64,000 nucleotides of DNA from Paucisalibacillus algeriensis. Lineage in GTDB: Bacteria > Bacillota > Bacilli > Bacillales > Amphibacillaceae. A program made the position numbers and the translations under genes. Of this stretch, positions 48,344 to 57,246 are shown one piece after another. Numbering within the stretch: the first letter of the stretch is position 1; the number at the start of each line of letters is the position of its first letter. The notes under the pieces are model-generated. The model had not been told where the DNA came from. It made no database searches and was given only the letters and a program-made list of their open reading frames with translations. The DNA lies in the NCBI RefSeq assembly GCF_000577245.1, contig NZ_CBYO010000012.1, positions 1 through 64,000 of the forward strand. The letters are read 5' to 3'.

Positions 48344-48445
48344 GGGCTTGCCCAGAAACGTAAGGTATAAGCAATGGGCCGTAGAGCGGGTGATCTTACC
48401 GCACGGAGTGTCCCTTGCTTATATCCCGTAGTTTCTAGCCCAAGC
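48344..48445. repeat. long imperfect inverted repeat
   Basis: Left arm 48344-48378 and right arm 48412-48445 can pair with gaps: GCTTG, AGAAAC and TATAAGCAA blocks recur in order on the complementary strand (CTTGCTTATA, GTTTCT, CAAGC). It has no T-run. It is unlike the four palindromic repeats in sequence. I cannot say whether it is mobile or an RNA. The rest of 48446-48629 holds no gene. Confidence 0.5.
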
Positions 48446-48629
48446 GAAACTAGATTGGAACCGCTATCCCCGTAAATATGCAGACGAATTGACTACTTCG
48501 GTTGGAGTTCTTAAGTACCAGCTAGCATCGACTAAACAATCAACACCTGACATTTAACATAAACCAAAATTAATAGTAAAATACATACATATACCACCTA
48601 TAGGCTTAGATAGACGAGGAGGAGTAAGC

Positions 48630-49469
48630 ATGAGTGAGAAATTTATAGAGTTTAGGAATGTATCATTTCGATACGGAGACGAGCAGCCTTGGGTATTAGA
48701 TAACGTTTCATTTGAAATTTATAAAGATGAGTGGGTTGCCATTATTGGGCATAATGGTTCTGGTAAATCCACAATTGCAAAGCTAATGAATGGGTTATTA
48801 TATCCCCAACAGGGAGAAATTATTATAAATGGTACGCCAGTTAATGATGAGCATGTATGGAATGTTCGGAAGCAAGTAGGCATGGTGTTTCAGAATCCGG
48901 ATAACCAATTTGTAGGGACAACTGTTCAGGATGATGTTGCTTTTGGAATGGAAAACCGAGGCATCCCTAGGGAAGAAATGGAGAAAAGAATTAAAGAAGT
49001 ACTAAAAGCAGTTCGTATGGAAGATTATCTTTTAACTGAGCCACACCGTTTATCTGGAGGACAAAAGCAACGTGTTGCAATTGCTAGCGTTCTAGCAGTA
49101 AAGCCTGATGTACTAATACTAGACGAAGCAACAGCAATGCTAGATCCAAGAGGTCGCAAAGAAATTATGCGGACCGTTGCAGATATACAAGAAAAAAGTG
49201 AGATTTCTTTAATTACGATTACCCATGATTTACAGGAAGTCGTGATGGCAGAGCGCGTAATTGTTATGAATAATGGGAAAGTATGGGATGAAGCAATACC
49301 AAGGGATATTTTTGCAAAGAAGGATGAGTTAAGAAAGATTGGGTTAGATGTACCTTTTGTTGCGGTATTAGCTGATGAATTAAAACAGAATGATCTGTTG
49401 ATCGAGAATGAACCATTAAATCATGATGAACTATTGGAGGAACTATGGACATTACATTTAAAGATGTAA
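48630..49469 (+). CDS. ecfA1: energy-coupling factor transporter ATPase EcfA1
   Basis: A 279-residue ABC ATPase: Walker [10 protein letters not shown] at about residues 40-48, signature [11 protein letters not shown], Walker [13 protein letters not shown], and the ECF-type Q-loop [14 protein letters not shown]. It pairs with EcfA2 and EcfT to power interchangeable vitamin/metal-binding S components encoded elsewhere. GAGGAGGAG precedes the ATG. It overlaps ecfA2 by 25 bases. Confidence 0.96.
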   Translation: MSEKFIEFRNVSFRYGDEQPWVLDNVSFEIYKDEWVAIIGHNGSGKSTIAKLMNGLLYPQQGEIIINGTPVNDEHVWNVRKQVGMVFQNPDNQFVGTTVQDDVAFGMENRGIPREEMEKRIKEVLKAVRMEDYLLTEPHRLSGGQKQRVAIASVLAVKPDVLILDEATAMLDPRGRKEIMRTVADIQEKSEISLITITHDLQEVVMAERVIVMNNGKVWDEAIPRDIFAKKDELRKIGLDVPFVAVLADELKQNDLLIENEPLNHDELLEELWTLHLKM

Positions 49470-50317
49470 GTTACATCTACCAAGCTAATTCACCTTTTGC
49501 TCATAAAGCATTAGAAAATCTATCCTTCCATATCCCATCAGGATCATTTGTCGCAGTCATCGGGCATACCGGATCAGGTAAATCAACTTTAATTCAACAT
49601 TTAAATGGCCTTATAACACCAACCAAAGGCATTGTTCAAATTGGAGATTACCAACTAAATGCTGAGAAGAAACCGGAGAATTTAAAAGAACTACGAAGCA
49701 GAGTTGGGGTTGTTTTTCAGTATCCAGAGCATCAATTGTTTGATGAAACAGTTGCGAAGGATATTGCTTTTGGACCCAAAAACTTTGGGATTTCTGAGAC
49801 GGAAATCCAAAGAAGGATAAAAGAAATAGTGCCAGCTGTTGGACTTGATGAAAAGTTACTAGACAGGTCTCCATTTGACTTAAGTGGTGGTCAGATGAGG
49901 AGAGTCGCAATAGCAGGAGTACTTGCAGTTAAACCGGAAATCCTCGTTTTAGATGAACCGACTGCAGGTTTAGACCCTAGAGGTCAGCGTGAAATTATGG
50001 ATATGTTTTCTAGTCTCCACAAAGAACAAAAACTAACTACTGTACTAGTTACACATAGTATGGAAGATGCAGTTAAATATGCAGACCATGTCATTATTAT
50101 GAATAAAGGGACAAAGTATATGGAGGGTACACCTGAAGAAGTATTTACCCAAAGGGAAGCACTCAATCAAGTACAGTTAGACGTTCCAGAAATGATTCAA
50201 TTTATGAAAGCCTTTGAAGGGCGTTTTGGTCATGCTATTACCTTTAAACGACAGTCCATTCCGTCACTAGCCAAAGAGATTCGGCAAGCTTTAAAGGGGG
50301 CTGAATCACTTGAATAA
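49445..50317 (+). CDS. ecfA2: energy-coupling factor transporter ATPase EcfA2
   Basis: A 290-residue partner ATPase: Walker [11 protein letters not shown]-loop [14 protein letters not shown], signature [11 protein letters not shown], Walker [16 protein letters not shown] inside the end of ecfA1 after TTGGAGGA. The last 8 bases overlap ecfT. Confidence 0.96.
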   Translation: MDITFKDVSYIYQANSPFAHKALENLSFHIPSGSFVAVIGHTGSGKSTLIQHLNGLITPTKGIVQIGDYQLNAEKKPENLKELRSRVGVVFQYPEHQLFDETVAKDIAFGPKNFGISETEIQRRIKEIVPAVGLDEKLLDRSPFDLSGGQMRRVAIAGVLAVKPEILVLDEPTAGLDPRGQREIMDMFSSLHKEQKLTTVLVTHSMEDAVKYADHVIIMNKGTKYMEGTPEEVFTQREALNQVQLDVPEMIQFMKAFEGRFGHAITFKRQSIPSLAKEIRQALKGAESLE

Positions 50318-51110
50318 TGCGATAATAATCGGACAATATGTCCCAGGAAATTCTTTGGTACATCGATTAGACCCACGTATGAAAATAACGATTATTTTCT
50401 TGTTTGTTATTTTCGTGTTCTTTGCTAATAATGTTCTAAGCTATAGCATATTAACAGTATTTGCAGTCTTAACCGTCATAATCACTAAAATATCTTTTCG
50501 ATTCATTTTAAAGGGTTTGACTCCTGTTTGGTTTTTGATTATTTTCACTTTAATATTGCATTTAATTGTTACAAAAGAAGGGACAGTTTTATACGAGTTA
50601 TTAGGATTTAAAATATATTCTGGTGCCCTTATCCAAGGTTTTGCAATATCATTGCGCTTTTTCTTATTAATTCTTATAACATCATTATTAACACTTACCA
50701 CAACACCAATTGAGATTACTGATGCGATAGAAGATATGTTACATCCTTTGAAAAAAATAAAGTTTCCGGTACATGAACTGGCTTTAATGATGTCAATTTC
50801 CCTACGCTTTATCCCAACATTGTTACAGGAAACAGATAAAATTTCAAAAGCTCAAGCTTCAAGAGGAGTAGACTTTCGTACAGGGCCAATTAAGGAGCGT
50901 ATAAAGGCTATTGTTCCACTCTTAGTTCCTCTATTTGTTAGTGCATTTAAACGCGCAGAAGAGCTTGCAATGGCGATGGAGGCGAGAGGATACCAAGGTG
51001 GAGAAGGAAGGACAAAGCTAAGGCAATTAAAAATAAAGAACATTGATATTTTCGTCCTTTTAGTTTTCCTTCTAGTTGTTACGGGATTATTCATTACAAG
51101 AAACTATTAA
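50310..51110 (+). CDS. ecfT: energy-coupling factor transporter transmembrane protein EcfT
   Basis: A 266-residue protein with about five or six membrane helices and the two cytoplasmic ARG-type coupling motifs ([10 protein letters not shown] and [10 protein letters not shown]) that contact the ATPases. Start TTG at 50310 after AAAGGGGG inside ecfA2. Downstream, truA begins about 20 bases later. Confidence 0.95.
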   Translation: MNNAIIIGQYVPGNSLVHRLDPRMKITIIFLFVIFVFFANNVLSYSILTVFAVLTVIITKISFRFILKGLTPVWFLIIFTLILHLIVTKEGTVLYELLGFKIYSGALIQGFAISLRFFLLILITSLLTLTTTPIEITDAIEDMLHPLKKIKFPVHELALMMSISLRFIPTLLQETDKISKAQASRGVDFRTGPIKERIKAIVPLLVPLFVSAFKRAEELAMAMEARGYQGGEGRTKLRQLKIKNIDIFVLLVFLLVVTGLFITRNY

Positions 51111-51130
51111 TAAAAGGAGGGTTGGATACT

Positions 51131-51874
51131 GTGCCAAAAGTAAAATGTAAGATCACTTATGATGGAACTAATTTTTTTGGCTACCAGGTCCAGCCTAAAA
51201 AGCGTACCGTACAAGGAGAACTTGAACATGCACTAGAAAAGATTCATAAGGGTGAAAAGGTGCGAGTCTATGCTTCTGGTAGAACGGATACAGGGGTACA
51301 TGCAAAGGACCAAACCATTCATTTTGAGACGAACCTTACTATCCCAGGTGGTAGCTGGAAAAAGGCGCTGAATGCATTACTCCCTAATGATCTTTATATC
51401 CGCCATTCAGAAGTAGTCCCAAACGATTTTCATGCACGCTATAATGTCCGTGAAAAAGAATATCGTTATTTTGTTTTAAATAACGCGGAACCAGATGTTT
51501 TTCAAAGGAATTATGTATTCCACTATCGATACGACCTGGACTTCAATGCAGTGGAAGAAGCATGTAAATATTTAATTGGAACTCATGACTTTACTACTTT
51601 TTCTTCGGCTAAGTCTACGGTAAAAGGAGATAAAATTCGAACCCTATTTGAAGCTACCTGTCATAGGGAAGGTGATCAAATTGAATTTATTTTTCGAGGA
51701 AGTGGGTTTCTTTATAATATGGTCCGTATTATAGTAGGTACACTTTTAGAGGTTGGACAAGGAAAGAAAAAACCAGTAGATATTAAGAGGATTCTGGAGG
51801 CAAAGGATCGTAAATTAGCCGGAAAAACTGCTCCTGCGCATGGGTTATTTTTGTGGAAAGTAGATTACAAATGA
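51131..51874 (+). CDS. truA: tRNA pseudouridine(38-40) synthase TruA
   Basis: A 247-residue synthase modifying the anticodon stem-loop. Catalytic Asp lies in YASGRTDTGVHAKDQ near residue 55, followed by FHARYNVREKEYRY. The frame opens at TTG 51122, directly against AGGAGGG. GTG 51131 gives proper spacing and matches the family start. Confidence 0.95.
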   Translation: MPKVKCKITYDGTNFFGYQVQPKKRTVQGELEHALEKIHKGEKVRVYASGRTDTGVHAKDQTIHFETNLTIPGGSWKKALNALLPNDLYIRHSEVVPNDFHARYNVREKEYRYFVLNNAEPDVFQRNYVFHYRYDLDFNAVEEACKYLIGTHDFTTFSSAKSTVKGDKIRTLFEATCHREGDQIEFIFRGSGFLYNMVRIIVGTLLEVGQGKKKPVDIKRILEAKDRKLAGKTAPAHGLFLWKVDYK

Positions 51875-52011
51875 GGAAAAAGACTCGACTAAACACGACA
51901 TTTCCTGGGAAATATCGACGAATTTCTTACTTTACTCACAATGGTATATAATGAGCTTGTTAGTTTTTTAGTTAGAAACGTAAATAAATATAAAATAAAT
52001 CTATCAAACCC

Positions 52012-52039
52012 TTGACAAAATGGCTCAATTTGATATATT
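52012..52039 (+). promoter_or_regulatory. sigma-A promoter of rplM-rpsI
   Basis: TTGACA, a 16-base spacer and TATATT, 125 bases upstream of rplM. Confidence 0.8.
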
Positions 52040-52047
52040 ATGGTCTA

Positions 52048-52115
52048 TGGCAATTTATTTCTAAAACCGCGATTAGCCCCGGAACTAATTGTGTTGAAAA
52101 TATAGGAATAACGAA
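52048..52115 (+). promoter_or_regulatory. L13 leader RNA
   Basis: CTAAAACCGCGATTAGCCCC, GGAACTAATTGTGTTGAAAA and TATAGGAATAACG resemble the conserved Bacillota L13 leader as I remember it, and lie between promoter and rplM. It probably mediates feedback on rplM-rpsI. Confidence 0.65.
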
Positions 52116-52163
52116 TTTTAAACTTTAAAAATGAATGAATGAAAATATGGAGGGAAACCAATC

Positions 52164-52601
52164 ATGCGCACAACTTTCATGGCGAATGAAAACAATATCG
52201 AACGCAAATGGCTTGTTGTGGATGCTGAAGGAAAGCGTCTCGGCCGTCTAGCAAGTGAGGTTGCTGCAATCCTTCGCGGAAAGCATAAGCCAACTTACAC
52301 ACCACACGTTGATACTGGTGATTATGTAATCATCGTTAACGCTGAAAAAATTGAACTAACTGGAAACAAACTAGCTGACAAGAAGTACTACCGTCACTCT
52401 GGACATCCAGGTGGATTAAAAGAACGTAATGCTGAAGAAATGCGTACAAAATATCCTGAGCAAATGCTTGAGCTTGCTATCAAGGGCATGCTTCCAAAAG
52501 GATCTTTAGGACGTAAAATGGGCAAGAAATTACACGTTTATAGAGGTGCTGAACATAATCATGCAGCACAAAAACCTGAAGTTTACGAACTTCGCGGATA
52601 A
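52164..52601 (+). CDS. rplM: 50S ribosomal protein L13
   Basis: A 145-residue early-assembly protein ([20 protein letters not shown], then [10 protein letters not shown]). ATG 52164 gives the MRTTFMANE start seen in B. subtilis. GGAGGGA lies upstream. Confidence 0.97.
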   Translation: MRTTFMANENNIERKWLVVDAEGKRLGRLASEVAAILRGKHKPTYTPHVDTGDYVIIVNAEKIELTGNKLADKKYYRHSGHPGGLKERNAEEMRTKYPEQMLELAIKGMLPKGSLGRKMGKKLHVYRGAEHNHAAQKPEVYELRG

Positions 52602-52619
52602 TAAAAGGAGGTAAATCAA

Positions 52620-53012
52620 TTGGCACAAGTACAATACTACGGCACAGGTCGTCGTAAAAAGTCAACTGCACGCGTACGTTTAGTACCGGGTACTGGAAAT
52701 GTAACTATCAATGGTCGTGAAGCAAAAGACTATTTCCCATATGAAACACAACTTTTAATTCTTAACCAACCACTACAAGCAACTGAAACTCAAGGAACTT
52801 ATGATGTTTTAGTAAACGTTCAAGGTGGTGGATTTACTGGTCAAGCTGGTGCTATCCGTCATGGTATCGCACGTGCTTTACTAGAAGCAGATCCTGGTTA
52901 CCGTCCAGCTCTTAAGAGTGCAGGGTTCTTAACTCGTGACCCTCGTATGAAAGAGCGTAAGAAATACGGTCTTAAAGGCGCTCGTCGTGCACCACAGTTC
53001 TCAAAACGTTAA
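52620..53012 (+). CDS. rpsI: 30S ribosomal protein S9
   Basis: A 130-residue protein whose C-terminal tail ([16 protein letters not shown]) reaches P-site tRNA. TTG start after AAAGGAGGT. Cotranscribed with rplM. Confidence 0.97.
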   Translation: MAQVQYYGTGRRKKSTARVRLVPGTGNVTINGREAKDYFPYETQLLILNQPLQATETQGTYDVLVNVQGGGFTGQAGAIRHGIARALLEADPGYRPALKSAGFLTRDPRMKERKKYGLKGARRAPQFSKR

Positions 53013-53026
53013 TATCATTACGCTTC

Positions 53027-53063
53027 AAGGCTCTTTTCACTTATGTGGAAAGGGTCTTTTTTT
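53027..53063 (+). terminator. terminator after rpsI
   Basis: AAGGCTCTTTTC / GGAAAGGGTCTT stem with a seven-T tail. It marks the end of the conserved cluster before the accessory block. Confidence 0.8.
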
Positions 53064-53101
53064 GTGCCTGAAATGTGTTTTAAAGGTTTCCAATTAATTG
53101 C

Positions 53102-53163
53102 TTGACATCGTATATTATACTCCATATAATATGAACGAATAATATTATACGGCGTATAATATT
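53102..53163 (+). promoter_or_regulatory. consensus promoter with two overlapping operator dyads (padR operon)
   Basis: TTGACA (53102-53107), 17 bases, TATAAT (53125-53130): a perfect sigma-A promoter. Dyad 1, ATATTAT (53112-53118) and ATAATAT (53126-53132), covers the spacer and -10. Dyad 2, AATATTATAC-GGC-GTATAATATT (53141-53163), is a perfect 10-bp palindrome at the transcription start. Both are probably bound by the PadR-family protein encoded just downstream. Confidence 0.8.
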
Positions 53164-53188
53164 AAAAATTGAGTGGAGGTGTGTTTGA

Positions 53189-53509
53189 ATGTCATTCCAA
53201 CTGGGTTCCTCTTTACTTGATGCATGTGTCTTAGCGATATTGGCGAAAGAGGATGCCTATGGATATTCACTTACTCAGCAGGTCCGTGAAATTATGGATA
53301 TTTCTGATTCAACACTTTACCCGGTACTTCGAAGATTACAAAAGAAGAATTTCTTAACAACATATGATCAACCATTTCAAGGGAGGAATCGCAGATATTA
53401 TCGAATTACTGCCAGTGGAATAGAAAAGTATGAAGAGTTACTTCAAGATTGGGTGGAATATAAGAAAAAAATTGATTCTGTTTTAGTAGGGGGTATGAAT
53501 GGTGAGTAA
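53189..53509 (+). CDS. PadR family transcriptional regulator
   Basis: A 106-residue winged-helix repressor. PadR domain from residue 10 to 75 (LDACVLAILAKEDAYGYSLT, then DSTLYPVLRRLQKKNFL), then a C-terminal dimerisation helix. First gene of a three-gene operon with DUF1700 and DUF4097 genes, a grouping common in Bacillota. Predicted to repress its own promoter; the signal is unknown. It overlaps the next gene by 11 bases. Confidence 0.93.
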   Translation: MSFQLGSSLLDACVLAILAKEDAYGYSLTQQVREIMDISDSTLYPVLRRLQKKNFLTTYDQPFQGRNRRYYRITASGIEKYEELLQDWVEYKKKIDSVLVGGMNGE

Positions 53510-54104
53510 AGATGAATATTTAAAAAAACTTCGTTCGAAAATTAAGAAATTGCCACGTGAGGATGTAAATGAAGCAATCGATTATTATCAAGAATATTTT
53601 GCTGAAGCAGGGGAAGAGGATATAGAATCAGTTATTGCTAGGTTAGGTTCCCCATCCTTTGTTGCATCTCAGATTCTGGCAGACTATGCTGTAAAGGATA
53701 TAACAACCAAAACTAGTACCGCTAAAAAAAACATCTCGGCTATTTGGTTTATCATCTTGGCAATATTTGCTTCTCCAATCGCTCTTCCATTGCTCATCAT
53801 TGTAATCACCGTTGTATTTATATTAATCCTAGTTTGTGGTGTTTCAATTTTAACATTTCTTATCTTTATTGTTGGTTTGCCTATTTCTGGCCTTTATAGC
53901 ATAATATCTGGTTTTGCAGTAATCGTTCAACATTGGCAAACTTCTCTGTTCTTTATAGGCATTGGCCTTATAGCCTTAGGGATTGGAGTGGTTTTAATTT
54001 CTCCATTTGTAAATTTCTCCAAAAAGGCTAGCTTAGGATTAGTAAATTTATTGAAGAAGCTTTTTGATAAAATTGCTAACAACACTAGGAGGGAATATAA
54101 TTGA
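53499..54104 (+). CDS. DUF1700 family membrane protein
   Basis: A 201-residue protein. The N-terminal 60 residues hold the DUF1700/HAAS-like helical domain (DEYLKKLRSKIKKLPREDVN, then YYQEYFAEAGEED). Three to four hydrophobic segments follow between residues 83 and 170, and a basic tail. Such proteins regularly accompany PadR regulators and a DUF4097 protein. Function unproven. Possible start at GTG 53502 as well. Its stop overlaps the next start by four bases. Confidence 0.88.
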   Translation: MVSKDEYLKKLRSKIKKLPREDVNEAIDYYQEYFAEAGEEDIESVIARLGSPSFVASQILADYAVKDITTKTSTAKKNISAIWFIILAIFASPIALPLLIIVITVVFILILVCGVSILTFLIFIVGLPISGLYSIISGFAVIVQHWQTSLFFIGIGLIALGIGVVLISPFVNFSKKASLGLVNLLKKLFDKIANNTRREYN

Positions 54105-55060
54105 AAAAATCGAGAAAGCCTATCACCATAATTGGAGGCGGATTGATTATAGTAGGTATCCTACTTGCAACCATTGGACTTTTTGTTGGAGCAAATTTTA
54201 CTATTGTCAATACTGATACTGGCTTAAAGGCAGTGGGCAATAACGATCGTTTACATGAAGAATTGTCATTAAAAGAATTCAAGAATATTGAACTAAATAT
54301 TGCTGATGGCGATATAGAAGTTATTCCTTCAGATGAATATAAAATAGAAATTGAAAGAATGGAAGGTACAAAAATTACGCATGCAGTCGAAAACAAAACA
54401 CTTTCCATTAAAGAGGAGACTAACTCTGGATTCAAATTTGTAATGAATTTCTCTTTTAACATTCAAGAAACAGTCATAAAAATATATGTACCAACAGATG
54501 CAGAATTCACAGATATTACAATTGCCAGTAAATTTGGCGATATACAATTAGATGGACTGAATGTAAACAAATTGCATGTCTATTCTAATGATGGTGAGGT
54601 AGCAATCGATAATATTCATTCGGATAAAATAGTCGTAGAAAACAAATATGGTGATGTTAAAAGCACAAATTTAAAAACAAACCATTTAGAGGTAGAAATA
54701 AATGATGGTGATGCAAATTTAGAGTCAATTGTTGCTGCAAATACTGTTTTAAATAATCACTATGGCGATACCTCTTTAAGTAATTTCACAAGCAAAGGAA
54801 CTAAAATAGAAAGCGAGGATGGAGATATAAACATAAATGGAGAGCTTTTAGGACAAACAACTATCAATTCTAATTATGGCAATATTTATTTGAAACTAGC
54901 TAATAAAGAATCAGAGATGAGCTATAATATTCAGAATAAATATGGTGGTATTGTTGTAAATGATAACCAGTACGTAACAAAGGCTACTAATTCTGTAAAC
55001 TCTCCTAATAAGATGGTTATCAACTCAAAGGATGGAGATGTAGAGGCTACTTTAAAATAA
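54101..55060 (+). CDS. DUF4097 family beta-repeat protein
   Basis: A 319-residue membrane-anchored protein. One N-terminal membrane helix (ITIIGGGLIIVGILLATIGL) is followed by an outward or cytosolic beta-rich region. Residues about 143-260 contain seven turns with Gly exactly 19 residues apart, strictly alternating aromatic-Gly-Asp (KFGD, KYGD, HYGD, NYGN) and Asp-Gly-Asp/Glu (NDGE, NDGD, EDGD) corners, typical of a beta-helix-like DUF4097 fold. TTG start. Partner of the DUF1700 protein; function unknown. Confidence 0.88.
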   Translation: MKKSRKPITIIGGGLIIVGILLATIGLFVGANFTIVNTDTGLKAVGNNDRLHEELSLKEFKNIELNIADGDIEVIPSDEYKIEIERMEGTKITHAVENKTLSIKEETNSGFKFVMNFSFNIQETVIKIYVPTDAEFTDITIASKFGDIQLDGLNVNKLHVYSNDGEVAIDNIHSDKIVVENKYGDVKSTNLKTNHLEVEINDGDANLESIVAANTVLNNHYGDTSLSNFTSKGTKIESEDGDININGELLGQTTINSNYGNIYLKLANKESEMSYNIQNKYGGIVVNDNQYVTKATNSVNSPNKMVINSKDGDVEATLK

Positions 55061-55208
55061 AAAGGTATTATTGACATTACAAGATTATACACCCTAAATA
55101 ATACGGTCTAAAAGGCGCTAGTCGTACGTCTCATTTGTCAAACTGATAATGATAGAAGTATTACTCATTAGTATGTTTTCTCAAAATGTTTAATATGATG
55201 TTTTTATA

Positions 55209-55238
55209 GGCTCCTCCCCTTTGTGGAAGAGCCTTTTT
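55209..55238 (+). terminator. terminator after the DUF4097 gene
   Basis: GGCTCCTCC / GGAAGAGCC stem (one mismatch) plus five T. It lies about 150 bases after the stop, and nothing else is visible in 55061-55369. Confidence 0.7.
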
Positions 55239-55369
55239 AATGTATAAGAAATGAAATAGTTGGGATTCAACAATTTAAATAGCTGTAAATCTGTACCGTA
55301 TTTCTGGAGAGGTTCTATTTGGATTTCCATTCACTAAAATACTTTAGTCCCTGTCTCATTTTAACTAAT

Positions 55370-56176
55370 CTAGTTCTTAGCGAAAACACCATCAACTTCA
55401 ACTGTCTCAAATATATTAATAAAGGCAGCTTCATCGCGTTGGCGAACAATCTTTTTTATTTGCCCCAGTTCATATCGCGTAACTACCATCATCAAAATAT
55501 CTTTCTCCTCTTGGGTATAGCCACCGTATCCTTTTGTGATGGTAATACCTCGATAGACAGACTTCAATAAATCATTTCGGATAATATCCCCTTTTGAAGT
55601 GATAATTTGCATGGTTAACTTGATATGATTGGTATGAATCTTATCAATCATAATTCCGGTTAAGTAAATAGATAAAAGCGTATATAAGGCGATATTCCAG
55701 TTAAAAGCGGTCCCTGAGATAAGCACAATGATGCCATTCATGATGGTAAGGAGGAGACCAACACTAACGTTGCTAGTTCTGGACAGGATGATGGCGATGA
55801 TATCCAATCCACCAGAAGTACCAGAGCACTTTAATATAATACCAATGCCAACTCCCCCAATAAGCCCTCCAAAAATTGTTGATAACAATATATTGTCTGT
55901 CACAGGAACTACGGGCAATAGATATAAGAAGAAGGATAAGGATACAACACAGATTAGTGTATTATAGGTAATCAACTTACCAAGTTTAAAGTAACCTAAT
56001 ATAATTAAAGGTAAATTAAGCAATAGATTCATTATACCAATATCAAATGGCGTAATTAGCCCGATTAAAATAGCTACTCCACTTATTCCACTACTTAATA
56101 TTCCATAGGGAACAAGAAAGAAATTAAAACCAAATGCAACGATCAACGAACCGATGATAATTATTATATTTTTCAT
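55370..56176 (-). CDS. YitT family membrane protein (DUF161/DUF2179)
   Basis: A 268-residue protein. Five or six membrane helices over residues 1-170 (YitT/DUF161 region, including GTSGGLDIIAIIL) are followed by a cytosolic DUF2179 domain (GITITKGYGGYTQEEKDILM, then VVTRYELGQIKK). The family is common in Bacillota in many copies and its substrate is unknown. The start is set by AAGGAGG, about 11 bases before the ATG. The nearest upstream element on the same strand is a leucine T-box leader ending about 105 bases away, with no other gene between, so a link to leucine or branched-chain amino acid supply is inferred. Confidence 0.9.
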   Translation of the reverse strand: MKNIIIIIGSLIVAFGFNFFLVPYGILSSGISGVAILIGLITPFDIGIMNLLLNLPLIILGYFKLGKLITYNTLICVVSLSFFLYLLPVVPVTDNILLSTIFGGLIGGVGIGIILKCSGTSGGLDIIAIILSRTSNVSVGLLLTIMNGIIVLISGTAFNWNIALYTLLSIYLTGIMIDKIHTNHIKLTMQIITSKGDIIRNDLLKSVYRGITITKGYGGYTQEEKDILMMVVTRYELGQIKKIVRQRDEAAFINIFETVEVDGVFAKN

Positions 56177-56281
56177 AAATAATGAGCCTCCTTATAGTTA
56201 AGTATCAATCAATTCCTAGGAAAAAGTTTTCTTGCAAGCATCCCTCAGTTGATATGATGTCCTTTTATCGTCTTTTTCCAT

Positions 56282-56546
56282 AAAAAAACTCGCCCCCCAA
56301 TTAGGGACGAGTTGGGCTCGCTATACCACCCATATTCCAATGTTTCATTATAAGAGAAACAATCCGGCTCTTAATACTTCATACTATTATACGTGTTCCC
56401 ATATAACGGTGGAAATCCGTCAATGCTTACTATTTTCAGCTTTACATCTCGGAGATGAGTTTCAGAAAAGAATGTCCATCGACTTCCACCAAACGCCGAA
56501 TCTCTGGAGAACAGGGTTCTTCTCTTACTTTTTCTCGTCACTGACT
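56282..56546 (-). promoter_or_regulatory. leucine T-box riboswitch upstream of yitT-family gene
   Basis: On the minus strand: Stem I with loop-E AGTA and its partner GAAA, directly followed by the specifier CTC (56459-56457), a leucine codon. The AG bulge AGAGA and apical loop GGTGGAA match conserved Stem I features. The antiterminator box is GGGTGGTATAGCG, where TGGT fits the ACCA end of tRNA-Leu, though the usual ACCGCG reads ATAGCG. The terminator ACTCGTCCC / GGGGGGCGAGT with a seven-T tail follows (T-run at 56288-56282). Confidence 0.88.
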
Positions 56547-56562
56547 TTAAATTATTAATACT

Positions 56563-56591
56563 AATTTAGTGGAATTAAATAAGGATGTCAA
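56563..56591 (-). promoter_or_regulatory. promoter of the leucine T-box leader
   Basis: Minus strand TTGACA (56591-56586), 17 bases, TAAATT (56568-56563). Transcription would start shortly before Stem I. The remaining plus-strand sequence up to 56826 shows no gene. Confidence 0.75.
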
Positions 56592-56826
56592 TAAAATAAG
56601 TGAATAAAAAAACATTAAAATAAATTAGAATGTTCCTATTAAATATGGTCTAAATTAGACAAATAAGGACAACCATTAGATGAAATTCTAGTTATGTCGA
56701 GTAGGATACCTGCATACGATTATATGAAAGAAGAAATCAAGCAATCATTTGTGTAAGGTTTTCACTTAATTATTATGAGTTTTTTCTAAAGGGTTTCTTA
56801 AATCAATTAAAGGTGGTGCAAAGAAA

Positions 56827-57054
56827 GTGAATAGAAAGTGCACAATAGGAGCATTAGTAGGTGGTTCAACGGCTGGAGGATGGTTAATCATGGACCTAAT
56901 TCTTCCAGAACCAATAGGGGATTATTTGTTGTTTGGAATAATGGCTGCAGTTAACGCAGCGGTAGGCTGGCAAGTAGTGCGAATGCTAGAGAAAAAGGAA
57001 AATGGAAACGAGGACTCCTTGGAAGGTGAAAAACTAGGGGCAGGATCGAATTAA
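56827..57054 (+). CDS. small two-helix membrane protein, unrecognised
   Basis: A 75-residue protein that I do not recognise. Two hydrophobic segments (about residues 6-27 and 34-52) are followed by a charged tail (EKKENGNEDSLEGEK). GTG start with AAAGGTGG upstream. It is closed by its own terminator and stands alone between the T-box leader and the YknW-like gene. Confidence 0.6.
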   Translation: MNRKCTIGALVGGSTAGGWLIMDLILPEPIGDYLLFGIMAAVNAAVGWQVVRMLEKKENGNEDSLEGEKLGAGSN

Positions 57055-57071
57055 ATATGATGATACTTAAA

Positions 57072-57123
57072 GGTACCAGATACTCGGAAGTGTAACAAAT
57101 TTCCTAGTATCTGGTGCTTTTTG
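57072..57123 (+). terminator. terminator after the small membrane protein gene
   Basis: ACCAGATACT / AGTATCTGGT stem with an internal loop and a T-rich tail. Confidence 0.75.
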
Positions 57124-57246
57124 TTTAGTAGGTAGTTCGTACTAATATTATTTGAAATAGATTGAAAATAATGGATATTTGTTGAAACGTGCGTTAAAAT
57201 TAATGAAAAGTAGGTCCCCATAGTCTAAAAAGAAAAGGGTGGAATA

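Noticed and set aside
55319-55570. 83-codon plus-strand open frame
   Set aside because: Overlaps the end of the yitT-family gene on the other strand and has no independent support.
56340-56558. 72-codon plus-strand open frame
   Set aside because: It is the antisense of the leucine T-box leader.
57181-57246. Possible sigma-W promoter (TGAAAC) before the YknW-like gene
   Set aside because: No CGTA element follows at 16-17 bases.
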